64,000 nt of DNA, from NCBI GenBank assembly GCA_016647705.1, contig CM028339.1, forward strand, positions 17,688,803 through 17,752,802, given 5' to 3'. The position numbers were made by a program, and so were the translations under genes. Source of the stretch: Eucommia ulmoides (lineage: Eukaryota; Streptophyta; Magnoliopsida; Garryales; Eucommiaceae). Of the stretch, positions 1-12,640 are shown one piece after another (positions within the stretch are counted from its first letter, which is position 1; each line of letters opens with the position of its first letter). A model generated the notes under the pieces. The model was not told the DNA's origin. It made no database searches and saw nothing but the letters and a program-made list of their open reading frames with translations.

Positions 1-515
1 GAAGGGAGAGTTGCGAAGCAACGAAGACAAATCAACCAATGGAATTGAAGATTTTAGAGCTGGCGATGTGCAAATCGAAGCGTCGTCGATGGATTTTGGA
101 GGCTGGAGTTAATAAGAGCGTTGAGAGGAGAAATGAATTGATGAAGGAGTGCCACTTAGGTTTTCAAGTCGACGATAGAGGAAAGTCTGGAATATATGGA
201 TTTGTAAAACGTATCTATGGATTTGGAGGCTGAGTAAATGAGCAAAGAGGACTGAAATGAAGGGGACGCCGCCACTAGTGAAAAGAAAATGAAGACTAAT
301 CAATCATAAACCCTAAGAGTATATATGTGTATCACGGGCGGGTCGGGTATCGTCAGGTGGATGTAATGAAAACCCGCTATCCGATCTGTCGAAGCCTCTC
401 TTCATCGGGTTATACCCGATCCAACAATGAACAGTACTCAAAACCCACCTAATTCGGGTCCAGGTCGGTCTGAAAATCGGGTAGGTCGGGTAAGGCGATT
501 ATTCTGCACAACCCT
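1..515. repeat. Partial dispersed repeat (end of a copy; second copy at 54446-55382)
   Basis: This stretch shares its order of landmarks with 54446-55382. Both have a segment containing 'gcaaatcgaagYgtcgtcgatg', then a stretch ending in 'aaaccctaRa', then several GGGTYGGGT/ACCCGA motifs, and both finish at CACAACCCTA. The window starts inside the copy. GGGTNG-rich internal motifs and a CACAACCCTA end are reminiscent of hAT-like non-autonomous elements. I could not confirm an 8-bp target duplication, so the class is a guess. The 64-66 codon ORFs inside it look like chance. Confidence 0.45.
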
Positions 516-2125
516 AAGCAACATGAAGAAGTTGGGGAGAATTCCACCACCTCTACCAATAGCTCCGGCCACCACAACCTTCACCAACATGACCAATAAG
601 AAATATTTATTGTGTTTGTGCCAATGAATATTTTATGTGGTTGGCTAATGTTTATTATTAAAAAACGTTAATTGAAGAGTATTTTTGTCCTAAAAATAAT
701 ATATTTTTTGAATTGAGATTTTCATATAAGAAAAAAAGGAAAAAGAAAAGAGTTGGGATAAATAATAGACTTTTGGGAGAAAAAATCACCCAAAAAATAA
801 ATTATATTTGCCAAAAATAATAGAGAGATTCCTCCAAAACTCCTAAAATAAAAAGAGACAACTTTTTAGGCCCTATTTTAAAAAGTTTTTGGCACAAACT
901 CCTACTAAAAAATTTGTATGACAAAAATACCCCTGCCCATCAATTAAACCTAACCTTAAATTTCTCTGACCCTCTCTCATCCTTCCCCTCTCTCTCAGCC
1001 GCCCCCTCTTTCTCACTCATCTCTCTCTCAAATGAATTCATACCATTGCCATTCGTGTTGCCGCTGCCGTCGTTGTTGTCATCGTTGTTGCCTCCCGTTG
1101 CCGCCATTACTGCTCTCCGTTGCTGCTTGCCACTGTTGTTCATCGTCGCTGATGCTCATTGTTTATTGTCACCGTTTGTCATTCTTCATTTTCGTTTGCT
1201 GCTCATGGTCGTTGCTGCCACACTGTCGTTCGTTGTTCGTCACCGCTACGCCTTTGTTCCTGCCGCCGCTGCTCATCATTCGTCGTTTTGTTACTTAGAT
1301 CTACTCAGATTTGGCCAAATCTAAGTAGATCTACCCAGATCTGGCCAAATCAAGTAGATCTAGAGTTTTCGCCACCACCACCGCTCTCTTTCACCACCAC
1401 CATCGTCTCCATTTTGGTTTGTTTTAGATTTTGTTTTATGCTACTCTATGTTGTGTTTCTCTTTTCTTTTCTTTTTTTGATTTTGTGGATCAATTGTATT
1501 CGAGTTCTCCAAATTTCATGAAAATGTGTTGATGGTTTGGTTTCTGATTTGGATATCCACTTGATTATATACAATGTAAAGGCTTGTTTATTGATGGTTT
1601 AGTTTTCTGATTGTTTCCATTATGTGGATATCCAGTTAATTATATTTAGTATATATCCACTTACATTATTTTTCATGGATTTTTACTTAATTAAGTGGAT
1701 ATCCACATTTTTAAAATTATTTTAAAGGAATTTTTAATTTAAATAGAATTTAATATTTAATTTTTTTATATTTTAAAATGTTCATAGAATATTTTTAAAA
1801 AAACTAAAATTGAAATTAAATTAAGTGAAAAATAATGTAAGTGGATATTCACTTAATGGATATCTAAATAGAAATCCACTTAATTAATTTTTAAAATTGT
1901 TTTAAAGGAATTTTTAATTCAAATAGAATTTAATATTTTTTTTATATTTTAAAATGTTCATAGAATATTTTAAAAAATAAACTAAAATTGAAATAAAATT
2001 AAGTGAAACATAATCAGTGTATTTATGATATCTTATTAAAAAAAATATTTTTTAAGAAAAATAAAATTAATTGAAATTTTTATTAAAAAATAAAATTTGA
2101 GGTAAATTTGAAAACAAGTGAAATT

Positions 2126-2127
<2 letters not shown>
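516..2127. other. Non-coding AT-rich stretch with a CT-rich block
   Basis: No gene is recognisable here. 914-1300 is pyrimidine-rich and codes only low-complexity open frames. 1310-1362 has a short duplicated 'agatctac..agat..tggccaaat' motif. 1711-2030 is a tandem duplication (listed separately). It might be intronic sequence of the minus-strand DUF4219 gene, whose first exon ends at 2334, but no further exon was found before the window start. Confidence 0.5.
1711..2030. repeat. Diverged tandem duplication, 180-bp period
   Basis: The AT-rich block beginning at 1711 (ttaaaattatttta...) recurs at 1891 with the same order of words: 'aaaggaatttttaat', 'aatagaatttaatat', 'aaaatgttcatagaatattt', 'actaaaattgaaat'. 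Two copies are visible, both also containing 'aagtgga/ccactta' motifs. No coding content is visible. Confidence 0.7.

Positions 2128-2161
<34 letters not shown>
2128..2161. repeat. (TA)n microsatellite
   Basis: About 17 uninterrupted TA dinucleotides. Confidence 0.95.
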
Positions 2162-2165
<4 letters not shown>

Positions 2166-2333
2166 TTTAGGAATATTGAAAAAAAAGAAGTCAAAATGGT
2201 ATGTAAATTTTGTAACTATTGAAGAATATTTTAGAGAAAATATATATGATGATACTTTTGAGATAAGTAAAAAAGAAATTATATTTACAAAAATGGATTT
2301 TGGGAAATATTTATGTAATGAGAACGTGGTTAC

Positions 2334-2694
2334 CATTTTCTTCGGTCATGCTCTCATCATCCAGGTAAAGCAACGTCGTCGACAGCTGCACTTTAACTGT
2401 TTTACACTTCTCCGCCAAGTATTCCCAGGCGTGACTGGCGTTGACGTGGGTTCCTTTGAACTTGGAATATATGCTGGAGCCGCAGGAGAGTTGGATCGCG
2501 TGCAAGGCCAACGCGTTCTTCCTCCTCCACTCCTCGTACTTGCCGGTCATCTTGTCGGCAGGTTTGGGCTCCATCCCGGACACGACTCCCCACAGACCAT
2601 TACCGACGAGATAGCTCTTCAGGCACCTTTTCCAGTACTCGTAGTTGTCTTCCGTCATCTCTTCCGGGACTATTTCGGTGTTTGACGTGCTCAT
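2334..2694 (-). CDS. First exon of a DUF4219 / copia-gag-like N-terminal protein (rest not in window)
   Basis: Starting at the ATG at 2694, 120 codons read as a DUF4219-type domain. The hallmark is a Tyr-Glu-Tyr-Trp motif near residues 18-21 followed by 'YLVGNGLWGVVSG', then a KYEEWRRKNALAL segment. This domain resembles the start of copia gag proteins. In plants it also forms the N-terminal exon of host genes with ankyrin/ITN1-like C-termini. The exon can end at a good donor site (AATG/GTAACC, GT at 2333-2332), where the ORF otherwise runs out within a few codons. No downstream exon was found between 2333 and 1, so the gene either continues left of the window or is truncated. A TATA box about 100 bp upstream supports a real 5' end. 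A retroelement-derived remnant is the alternative. Confidence 0.65.
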
Positions 2695-2789
2695 GGCTAC
2701 AATATATACAGCTGCTTGGATCCTTCTTCTTGAGCTCTGCGGATGATATTTGCTATTTTACTGTATTAGTAATTAAGCTGCTAACAGTG

Positions 2790-2797
2790 TATATATA
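2790..2797 (-). promoter_or_regulatory. TATA box of the DUF4219 gene
   Basis: GTATATATAC on the minus strand lies about 100 bp upstream of the ATG at 2694. A start site near 2762 would give a leader of roughly 70 nt. This is prediction from sequence only. Confidence 0.45.
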
Positions 2798-2799
2798 CT

Positions 2800-5720
2800 T
2801 GTGTTTGCCTGTCGCTTTATGGCCATAACATAAATTAATTTATGTCTTTATCAAAGGCAACAAAAGATATAATCCTAATTAGCATAGCTACTCAGCCTTG
2901 AGTCATGCTAACGTTATTCTCATTGCACAACTCTTTCATAAACTTTCCTTTATTCTTCCTGTGGCCCATATCACGTGATTCTTGTTAACAGTTCTAATCA
3001 ATAATTTGAGAAGTCCCTAATAATGCCACGTGTAAGAAGTCTGTATCAAATATACGTGATTTCCGAGCATCCTACCTTAAGACTCGTGTGAGTTCAAACT
3101 CAGCGTAGAGACTCGAGGACTCTACCCGGAATCTAAGGAGATTACACCAAGTACTCTTACATTAATGGCGAGCAGAATCTTGACGTACCCAAGGTCTTAG
3201 CTTAGGGTTATATGCAAGTGAACCATCCCCAGGATATCCGAGGATGGCTCAAACTGCATCCCCTACTTAGGCCTTGACCCTGCTCAAGAGCGGTTACTAG
3301 ATCCCATTATAAATGGAAAGGGAATCAAATATTAATTTATGTACCGGCCCATAACTCCTCAATCTCGCGAATTACATGATATTAATAGAGACTGACTACG
3401 ATTTATACTAAGGGAACTATCAGGCAACATGCACAATTTTTCATAGCTCTAACAAAGGAGTAACATTAGCAAGTCCACCGTAGAGTGTTATTTTGCAGCA
3501 ATCTAAAATTTTAGAAGGATCATATTCCGATACTGGAGAAGACCATATTTGATTAACTAATTTTTGCATCATGAGTTAATAATATGAACTAATATATAGT
3601 AATTACTGGATGGTTCAATTTGGAATATAAAAAGGGTAAATTACCTTTTGCCCCTTATATTTTAGTCTTGTTTCATTTTTACATGTCCGTTTTAAAAATC
3701 TACACATCACGACTATCCTAATATAGGGGAAAAACTCACATTATATTCCAAAAAATATAAAATGACTAAATTATTTTTTAGTTTTTAATTTAAATTCAAT
3801 ATTTAATGATAATAAAAAGGAAAAACTAATTTACTCTCTAACTCTCTTTTTCTCTCTTTCTAAATTTTAGTCTTTTATCAAAGCCAAAATAAAATTAAAA
3901 TTAAAATAAATGATAGTTTTGTCAATTACATATAAAACTTAAATGAGATATTTAATTTTACTATTTTTTTAACATATTTTTGTTAAGACAATAATAATTT
4001 TTAAAATTTTCTTATAAATAGAAGGGGGGGAAAAAAAAGTAGAATGGAGTAAAAAGCAATTAACCCAATTGGCTGCAGTAAGTGTAATTATATAAAAGAT
4101 AAAAAATCAAATAAGAAGATGGTCCAATTTAAATTCATACCTAATCCTAGATACTTATACATATACTAAAGATAAAAATCAACTTTAATATTCTATTATA
4201 TACAAAACATATTTTGAAAATATAATTTAAATCAATATCATTTTGTATTCGACTTTATAAATACGTAAAAATTATTTATTTTACCACTTGTTAAAAGAAA
4301 ATTAATCACTTTGCATGAACTATTTTGTAATTTGTTGAAAAAAAAATAATAATTACAAACCAACCCATGTCAATAAATTTTTAAAAATAAATATAATGTA
4401 GATATGGTATTTTGTCTGCCAAATAAAAATTAAAATAAAATTAATGGTAATATTATTGTGAAGTCTTCTATTTAATATTTTACATTTTTCCTATTTTACA
4501 TTAATTTATTTTTTAGTTTTTTTCAATTTAATTTTTAAGGCCTATTTGATATTAACCACAAAACTTTAAGGCTGAGTTTCAATCAAGTCACATGTTTTTT
4601 TCAAGAAAAAAAAAGTAACAAAAAATTTGAAAAAATAAATAAAAATAAATAGAAAGAGATAATAGAAGATTGTGAGAAATTCAAAATAAAAAAAATAACA
4701 TTATTTAATAAAAAAAAATTTCAAAATATGGACAATAGTATATTTTTCATATCGATATATAATCAATTTAAATTAATAAATTATTAAAAAAAATTATTAT
4801 TAATTTAATTGAAACTTCTTTAAATAGTCTCTCAAAATATAGAGGCAAAACTTATATATGTTTTTTTTTAATTAATAATTTATCAAAGAATAAAATTATT
4901 TATATTTATATATAATCTAAATATTTTAATATTATTATTAAATTTAACATTCATACATTATTTTTAAAATTTATAAATTTAAATTTATAATTAAGAACTA
5001 GTTACAGAAGTATTAAAGCTTCTTTTACTTGTTATTGAAGCTTCTTTTATTTATTATTATTTTGAGAGAGCTCTCCCACTTTCGGAACATAATCACTGTA
5101 TAAAGAATAAAGACCTCACGTTGCGCAATTAGAGGGATAGAATCCAAACACAGAAAATATAATAAATAAATAATAAAGTGATTCTGAAAAATTAAAATAT
5201 ATCCTTTAATTTGAGCTGTCGCCAGGCGGATATCATTTATTTTTTTTTTTTTTTTTTTTTTTTATATCTACGAGTGTTCCCACACTCACACAAGATAAGA
5301 GACTAATCTGATTTGAATTGTATGGTTATCCCTCTTAATAAATATTTTTTTGCAAACTCGAACTTTAACCTTATAGAGATCTCTCAACTGTATTAACTCA
5401 AGCTTGAACTACAATACGTTGATTCTAGGACGAGACCATTAAATTATACAAAAATATGGGTTGTTGCATTTTTGTTTTTTTTTTGAAGTCCCCTGCTATG
5501 TCTGATGTTTATTCTCACTTTTATTTTTTATTTTATTAAATTTTGTATTTTAAATATATGTTATTGTTTTGTCCAAAATATTCCTCATTTATTTTTTAAT
5601 AATAAATATTAATTAGCACAGAAAATATTGAATATTTTGTCACGATCACATTAAAGTATCATCATCACCACCATCACATCAAATATTCACTGAACCACTC
5701 CTACAGTCAATATTCATTAT
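2800..5720. other. Intergenic, mostly very AT-rich
   Basis: No gene was recognised. 3050-3320 is distinctly less AT-rich than its surroundings (for example 'ccatccccaggatatccgagg') and may be a fragment of an old LTR, but I found no second copy here. The remainder is A/T homopolymer-rich, with a T-run at about 5240-5262. Confidence 0.5.
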
Positions 5721-5809
5721 CACCATCAAATAAAAATTAATTAGGAATTAATTATATAGAATTAATAAAAATATCGAATTAATAGAAACATTTTTGACAA
5801 AAAAAGATA

Positions 5810-5884
5810 TTGCGGAGACAAGATTTGAAACCATGACCTCAAGGTTATGAGCCTTGCGAGCTACCAAACTACTCTACTCCGCCC
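5810..5884 (-). tRNA. trnfM-CAU: Plastid-derived trnfM-CAU copy (nuclear insert, probably a pseudogene)
   Basis: Read on the minus strand this matches the plastid initiator tRNA-Met. It has the D-arm region 'GTTTGGTAGCTCGCAAGG', the anticodon arm CTCATAACC with anticodon CAT, and 3' stem '..TGTCTCCGCAA' in slightly altered form. Several transitions are visible in the acceptor and T arms (for example GGGTT reduced to GGTTT), so a functional tRNA is unlikely. It is the left part of the plastid insert whose other part is rps14-psaB at 8675-9545, in the same order and orientation as in plastid genomes. Confidence 0.85.
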
Positions 5885-5959
5885 CGAAGAGAAGAACTGA
5901 AAACCAATAGTAATAGACAACCAAAGGTGGAATGTGCCCCCAACCATATATACAAATAT

Positions 5960-8216
5960 TGTAAAACCCTAATTTTAGCACTTACATAATTTTAGTTGCA
6001 TTTTAGAAACGTTTAGAAAATAACGGGGTGGTATGTGTTATTTTCAATTCGAAATAAAAAATTTAGGGGTGAATTTATAATTTTAAGAAATCTTAAATTT
6101 TGAATTGGGTTAAAATAAAAATTTAAAGAAAATTTAGGGGAGGATAATGTAATTTGAGAAAAGATTATATATATACTATGAGATCAACCAAATCGAGAAT
6201 AGAGAGAGGGAGAAGCGACGTGACAACAGGAGGGATTGAAGAGAAAACACTATATCCATGCATATAAATGATCCATGCAAAATCGTGATCTCAATCTCAA
6301 AAGAAGGAAATCAGAAATACAAAAACAGAAAGAGATAGAGAGGATCGGAGAGGGGTCGTCGGTGTTGTTCGTGATCGCCGGTGGTGGTGGGTTTTCGGGC
6401 ATAAGTGTGTGTGTTCGTCAGCGATCATCTAGCGATCGGGGGTTGGGTGTGTCGTCGCCATTTGGTGTGTGTCCGTCGTGCATGTGGGTGTGTGCTCTGT
6501 TCCGTTTCATCGTCATGTGTGGGGGTGTGTTCTCTGATGTTTCGGCGTGTGCATGTGTGTGGTGAGTCGAGTGTGTTCTATTATATTCCGTTGGTTGTGT
6601 GTGAGAGTTGTTCATCGTCGGTTTTGTGGGTGTGGGTGATCAGTCACTAGAGTTGGTAGAGAGAGAGAGAAGTTCGGCCAGTGGGGTGGTCCGCCGGTGA
6701 GTATTCGAAGTTCATTTGATCATCGGGAGGGTGTGTATAGTTCGTTTTGGCGTGCTCTGATTGTTGAGGGTGGTCGAACGATGAGCTGGTGAGGAGAGAG
6801 AGAAAAATGACTGTCTGAAAATTGAAGCAGAAACTGGAAACGGGAAGAAGACGATCGTCGCCGCAGCGTTGAGCTTCTGCATGCAAAACTGTTGTTGTAT
6901 CGCCGCAGCAGTGAGACCGTCGCCGCGACGGTGAAGACTTGGGCAGAAAACAGTAAACTTCAACAATTCATAAAAATGGTACAATTTCGACCGATTTCTA
7001 ATTTTGTTAAAAATTGAATTTTTTAGCGTTGAATTTCCGTAACTGTTAAAATTAATAATCGTGACAATAGTAATGCTTACAAACGTTAATTTTAAAAATA
7101 TCGTACAGTAAATCTTAATGTCGTGAATTTTGGGTAAATAGTAATTTTACGTAGTCAAATTTGGGGAACGGGGAATTTCGTAACTTAGGGTCATGCATTG
7201 TATATTAGGAGTGTTTAAAATAAAATATTAATTTAGGCCTCATTGTTACTACGTTTGTAGGCGCCAGCGTCCCAGTAAATTTTAGATAGTGACGTTTTTG
7301 TAACGCGAAAAACGAGGTGAATATATTGTCTTTTATGTAAATCTACAAAATTTATTTTCGTATAAATTGTGAAAAATGTGTTATTTAAAAATGGACAAAT
7401 GTTCAACTTATATGGAACAAGTGGTTTTGGTGTTAGAAGTGGAAAATGATTTTTGGACTAAATGGATTTTAAAGGTGATTTTTGTCCAATTATGCCATAG
7501 TTTTTCTTCTCGTTAAGTGGGTGTGACCTACGAGATGTGGATTTTCTTCTCGTTAGGCAGGTGTAACCTACGAGATGTGGATTTTATTCCCGTTAGACGG
7601 ATATAACCTACGGGATGTGGATTTTCTTCTCGTTAAGCAGATATGATCTACGAGATGTGGATTTTCTTCTCGTTAGGTAGATATGACCTACGAGATGTGG
7701 ATTTTCTTCCCGTTAGACGAATATGACCTATGGGATGTGGATTTTATTCTCTTTAGGCGGGTATGACCTACGAGATATGAATTTTTTTCTTGTCAAGAGG
7801 ATATGACCTGCGAGATGTGGACTACCTGCTAGGCAAGTCCTGCATGATGGTTTGACCCGTCAAAAGTGCAAATCTAGAGGGTGATACGGTACCATTGCAA
7901 CTCCCGATCGTGAGGTAAAAATGATCATATGCCTAGTAGGAAAGGGGTGTGGTGTATTTTACGATGAACTGTTTGGATTGATTTGGTTTAAACATATTAC
8001 TTTAAAATAGATTGTCGTATATATGTATACTATTTGTTGCACTGGTTGACTTAAAATATTTGGATTGGATGTTTTGAATATATGAGTTATTTCAGTGGTA
8101 ACGGGGAAACTGGATTTTCGTACGGTATGTGATTATATAATATTATAGTTTGAAATGTGGTATTTAAATTTTTATACTTGATTCATACAAATCGTTTTTA
8201 TTATGAAGACAGTACA

Positions 8217-8261
<45 letters not shown>

Positions 8262-8601
8262 GTTTCAGGTGTCGCAAATAGGAGTGAGTCCACTACTGGC
8301 ACTAGGTAGAGTCCGAGAAGTAGTGTCATTTTGGGAGTTGGGCCAGTTAGAGACGAACCAAGGAAGGTTCAGCATTTTCTTTTGGTGATATTTATTGTAT
8401 ATATATTTGGACGGGTGTGTTCTATATTTTTTTGAGAATGAGATTGAGGTATTATATTTGAAAAAAAAAATACTAATAGTGGTACGCGTGTGTCTGGGTA
8501 TATATATATATATTTGAGTGTGTTTGGTTGGTTGGACAATGAGTGTCATGCCGACGTCACGCCCGGCCTCGGATGACGGGCGCTCGGGATGGGGTGTGAC
8601 A
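5960..8601 (+). mobile_element. Solo LTR 1 (Ty3/Gypsy-type, TGTAA...TGACA), target duplication AATAT
   Basis: It begins TGTAAAACCCTAATTTT and ends GGGGTGTGACA, the termini typical of plant chromovirus (Tekay/Del-like) LTRs. It is flanked by a perfect 5-bp duplication AATAT (5955-5959 and 8602-8606). No internal domain or second LTR is present, so it is a solo LTR left by unequal recombination, about 2.64 kb long. It shares termini and internal landmarks ('ttaggcctc..gtttgtaggcgccagcgtcc', 'tgcaactcccgatcgtgagg') with the solo LTR at 51708-54297. It carries a 40-bp tandem array, a poly-A run (8219-8258) and a GC-rich end. It interrupts a plastid insert between trnfM and rps14. The 96- and 81-codon ORFs at 6275-6650 lie in its G/T-rich part and are probably not genes. 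Confidence 0.9.
7501..7825. repeat. 40-bp tandem repeat, about 8 copies, inside solo LTR 1
   Basis: Units start near 7501, 7541, 7581, 7621, 7661, 7701, 7741 and 7781. Each contains 'cttctcgttaggc', 'gacctacgagatgtgga' or a close variant. The related solo LTR at 51708-54297 shows only about two recognisable counterparts (around 53580-53640). Confidence 0.9.
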
Positions 8602-8674
8602 AATATAATGGCCCATTTATACAGAATGGTCAATGGGCTTCAATGATCATAGAAATAAAGATAGATTTGAATTC

Positions 8675-8977
8675 CTACCAACTTGATCTTATTGCTCCTG
8701 GCAACAAACGTGCATGAACCATTTCACGAAGTATATATACGGATAGTCCAAATTCTCGATAGTTAGCTCTCGGTCTTCCGATCAAAAAACAACATCAACG
8801 AAGGCATGTAGGTGCACTATTCCGTGGTAGGGATTGTAACTTTCCATAAATTTTCCATTTGTCACTCAACAACAAAAATTTTCTTAATTCTGTTTTTGAG
8901 GATCGATGAATCAAATGATATTTTTGTTCCAATTTTTGCCTATTTTTCTCCATATAAATCAAACTTTTACTTGCCAT
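8675..8977 (-). pseudogene. rps14: Plastid-derived rps14 pseudogene (NUPT)
   Basis: The 303-bp frame from ATG (8977-8975) to TAG (8677-8675) has the exact length of plastid rps14 (100 codons plus stop). The translation is recognisably ribosomal protein S14: N-terminal '[18 protein letters not shown]', middle '[14 protein letters not shown]', C-terminal '[13 protein letters not shown]' and a terminal Ser-Ser-Trp. An internal TGA at 8797-8795 and many missense changes show it is no longer functional. It lies downstream of a psaB fragment on the same strand, as in plastid genomes. Its downstream plastid neighbour trnfM is found 2.8 kb away, beyond a solo LTR insertion. Confidence 0.93.
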
Positions 8978-9097
8978 AATGGTTTAGTTCCTATTAGTAT
9001 CCATGATACAAGTTGAATCCTAGATTTAGAAATAGAAGAAGGCGAACCTTCTCTCCATCAAAAGAATTGAAATTCTCACAAATACAAATCCAACAAA

Positions 9098-9545
<448 letters not shown>

Positions 9546-9550
9546 CCAAC

Positions 9551-12500
9551 ACAACAAATATTCTTATTACCACTGATCGTTCTCAATTTTATACCAAATT
9601 TACACTTTTAATCTATATTTTTTATAGCCTTTTTACTAATTTTTAATTAATAATAATATAATTCATTATTTTTGTAGGTACAAACTCGAAAATAAAGAAA
9701 TGTCGAAAAAAAGAGTGAAAAAAATAGCGGAAAGAAAATTGGAGTAAAATCCTACGACCCGTGAATTGGTCCAATTCACGACCCGTGAGTTGACCCGACC
9801 CGTGGGTCAATCTTGTGTAATGGATCAATCTTGTATAATGGTTTCCATTTTAAGAATCATTACACATGAAGCTTATTGAGACAAGGCTTCAACCGTTACA
9901 CACAAAAATGGAAACGCCTAAGAGGCCTTTGATGGAATTAAAAGGAAAATTAACATTGAACCATTACAATCCAAAGGATCACATTATTTGCCTTAATTAG
10001 CCTTCATTTGTAATGGGTATTAATTGATTCGGCAGTGGGGGCACCTTGGAGTTTTAGTTTTTTTTTCCTCTTCTATTTTGAGACTTCTTGGTGTAGCTTC
10101 TTCCATCGGTTTGTGTTGAATATCTCTTGTGAAGGAGAAAAAAAAAACTGCCATGATCGGCTAAGACAATATGCTACAGGGTGGTCCCGGGAGTTCACCC
10201 AATTCAACCCTATTTTTTTTAGGACTTGAGCTTTAATTTTAAGCCTATAGACAGAATTTAGGTTTTGATTTCAGGCCCGATCAAAGTTAGGGTCAAACTT
10301 GGGCAAGGTCAAATTTCTTTAGAGTCGGTCCAATTCAGCCTGAGGACTATTAATTAAAAAAATTATATATATATATACACACACACACATCAAACAAACC
10401 CAACCCAGCCTACGAAATTATTTGAATGAGGTAATATTGGTTTGGTTTGATTTTATAGTTTAATATTTATGTTTATGTTTTAGTATTTATTTTTTGAATT
10501 AAAAAATATATAGAGTCAGGCCAGCCCTAAGGCCGGGTTTCGGGTTGATATTTTTTTTTTTTTTTTTTTTGTAGGGTCGGATTTGGGCATGAAAGTAAGG
10601 CCCAATCATAGGGTTGAGCCGAGCTAGTACCTAATATTTTTTTGTAATACCCTAACTAAAGTTCGGCCCGGCCCATGACCACCCCTAATACCGAGTTAGG
10701 TTGTATCGGTTTTAAATTATTTTAATGTAATTTTTCTTTCTTGATCTATTTTATCCGTGTGTAAGATTGTAAAATGAGGATTTGGTCTTAAACGTTTGTC
10801 TGAATAAATTTACGTTCTAAATTGTCTTATAGAAATTTAGATTTGAATATATTTATATCCATAATGTTAGATCTAATACTTGTAATTTAGATCTAAAAGA
10901 TTTACAATCTGTGCTTATTGGAATCGATTTGGTTTAATAAAATGAGTTATGCTTAGAGATTGAGATTGATTCACCTTAGATTCGTAGGAATCGAATCCCG
11001 AAGATAATCCATATCAATTAAACGATCGATTAAATGATACATTGGATATGATGAATTATACTTAGGGATTTATTCACCATAAATTAAGAACCAAATTCCG
11101 AAAATAATCCATGTCGATTAAATGATAAAACTTTCGTTGTAATTTTTCTTGTATTAAATTACTTCATTATGCGCAAAATTAAAATAGATAAAGAAATAGA
11201 ACGCATTAGGATAATTGAAAAACGAACTAATCAACACTAAATATCAAAATTATACAATCAAAAACATGAAAAATCAATATATATATATATATAAATTCTT
11301 CTTAACATAGGAAAACACAATCAATAAAATAACCGAAAAAAAAAGAAAGAAAGAAAAAATTCAACATATACAAAAAAAAAAATATAGAAATTTAAAAATT
11401 TAGAAACTTCCAAAAAAAAAAAAAAAAAACAACTACGATCTAACCAGCAACGGCCAGATCTTAGCCATCAATTCACGATTTGGACATCGTCATTTGGTCA
11501 ACGACGGCCAGAGAGAGAGAGAGAGAGAATTCGATGTTGCTTGGTGGCAGCAATTGTGGCCAGTATTCCTTGTGGAGTAGAGGCGGTGGTTGCGGCGGAG
11601 ACTGGAGAATGGTGGTGATGGTGTGGGTCTCTTTTTTTCTTTTCTTCATTTTTTTTTTTTTTTTTAATTTTTTTTACACTTTATTGAAATGTAGGATAAT
11701 TGGAGAGTTTGATTGATATAACAGGATTATTAGAGTTTTGTTTTTTGTTTTTTTTTTTAAAGTTAATTTCGTAATTTTAATTTTAATTGATGGAGTTTTT
11801 ATTTATTTATTTTTATAAATAGTGTTTTGTTAAAATAAAATAATAAATAAAATCAGACTCAAAGCTCATTTAATTTTTTTCTTTAAAATGGGGCTACCTC
11901 CAATTAAACTTTGAGAAATTTTTTGTGGGCTCCTGTTTGACCACAAAATAACTTTTTAAGGACTGAGTTTTTTTTTAGCCCAAAAGTACTACCAAATAGC
12001 TTCTACCTACTTTGCCCTTCAATAATTGCAAAATTTACAAAAATTGCCATTTGCCAAATCTGTCGATTTCACCACGCGACCACACAACAAACCCTAAAAA
12101 ACCATCGATGCGACGACCAAACAGACAAACAACCACCGAACCCTAGCTCCCGATTTCAGACGATTTTCCTCTAAAACACTGCCTAGATTTCAATTAATTT
12201 TGGTCTAAAACCTACCTAGATTCATACTAAAAACCTACCTCGATTTTAGACGATTTCGATTTCGATCGAAATCTGGCAAATACCATCGAAGACGTGCCCA
12301 AAAATCAACTAGGTCATGATTACTAACCATCGAAGACGTTCCCAAACCCACTAACCATCAAAGATTTACCCTAACCCAGTAAAAACCAGACCAGATCGTG
12401 CGTATATTTTCAGCATCTATAAAAAACAAGCAATAGTCAGCACGAGGTCGCTAGAGAAGAAGAAGAAAAAAAAACAAAAACAAAAGAAGAAGTATATTGA

Positions 12501-12640
12501 AAGATCCAAACAGTCCAAAAAACCAATGCAACCAACAGATTCGGCAAAGAAAAGGAAAGAGAAAGATAATGATCAAGAATACAAAGAGGAGGGTGCACAT
12601 GAAGGTTAGGGGACTTACACTATCCGTTATGTTAAAAAAT
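9551..12640. other. Intergenic AT-rich region with simple repeats and a possible hAT-like remnant
   Basis: No gene was recognised. 9742-9822 repeats 'gacccgtga' several times, including a short hairpin (gtgaattgg/ccaattcac). 10168-10690 has GGTGG..CGGG at the left and CCCGGCCCATGACCACCCC at the right, suggesting a decayed hAT-type element, without a confirmed target duplication. (GA)n lies at about 11510-11528. A/T homopolymers are frequent. Confidence 0.4.

Noticed and set aside
914-1521. Overlapping plus ORFs rich in Leu, Ser, Cys and Arg
   Set aside because: Low-complexity CT-rich DNA open in several frames; no domain, no credible gene structure.
5810-5884. A functional nuclear tRNA-Met gene
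   Set aside because: It matches plastid trnfM with stem-damaging substitutions and lies in a plastid insert.
6275-6984. ORFs in the GT-rich part of solo LTR 1 (and equivalents at 52074-52870)
   Set aside because: They lie within LTRs, are low-complexity and are not conserved between the two related LTRs.
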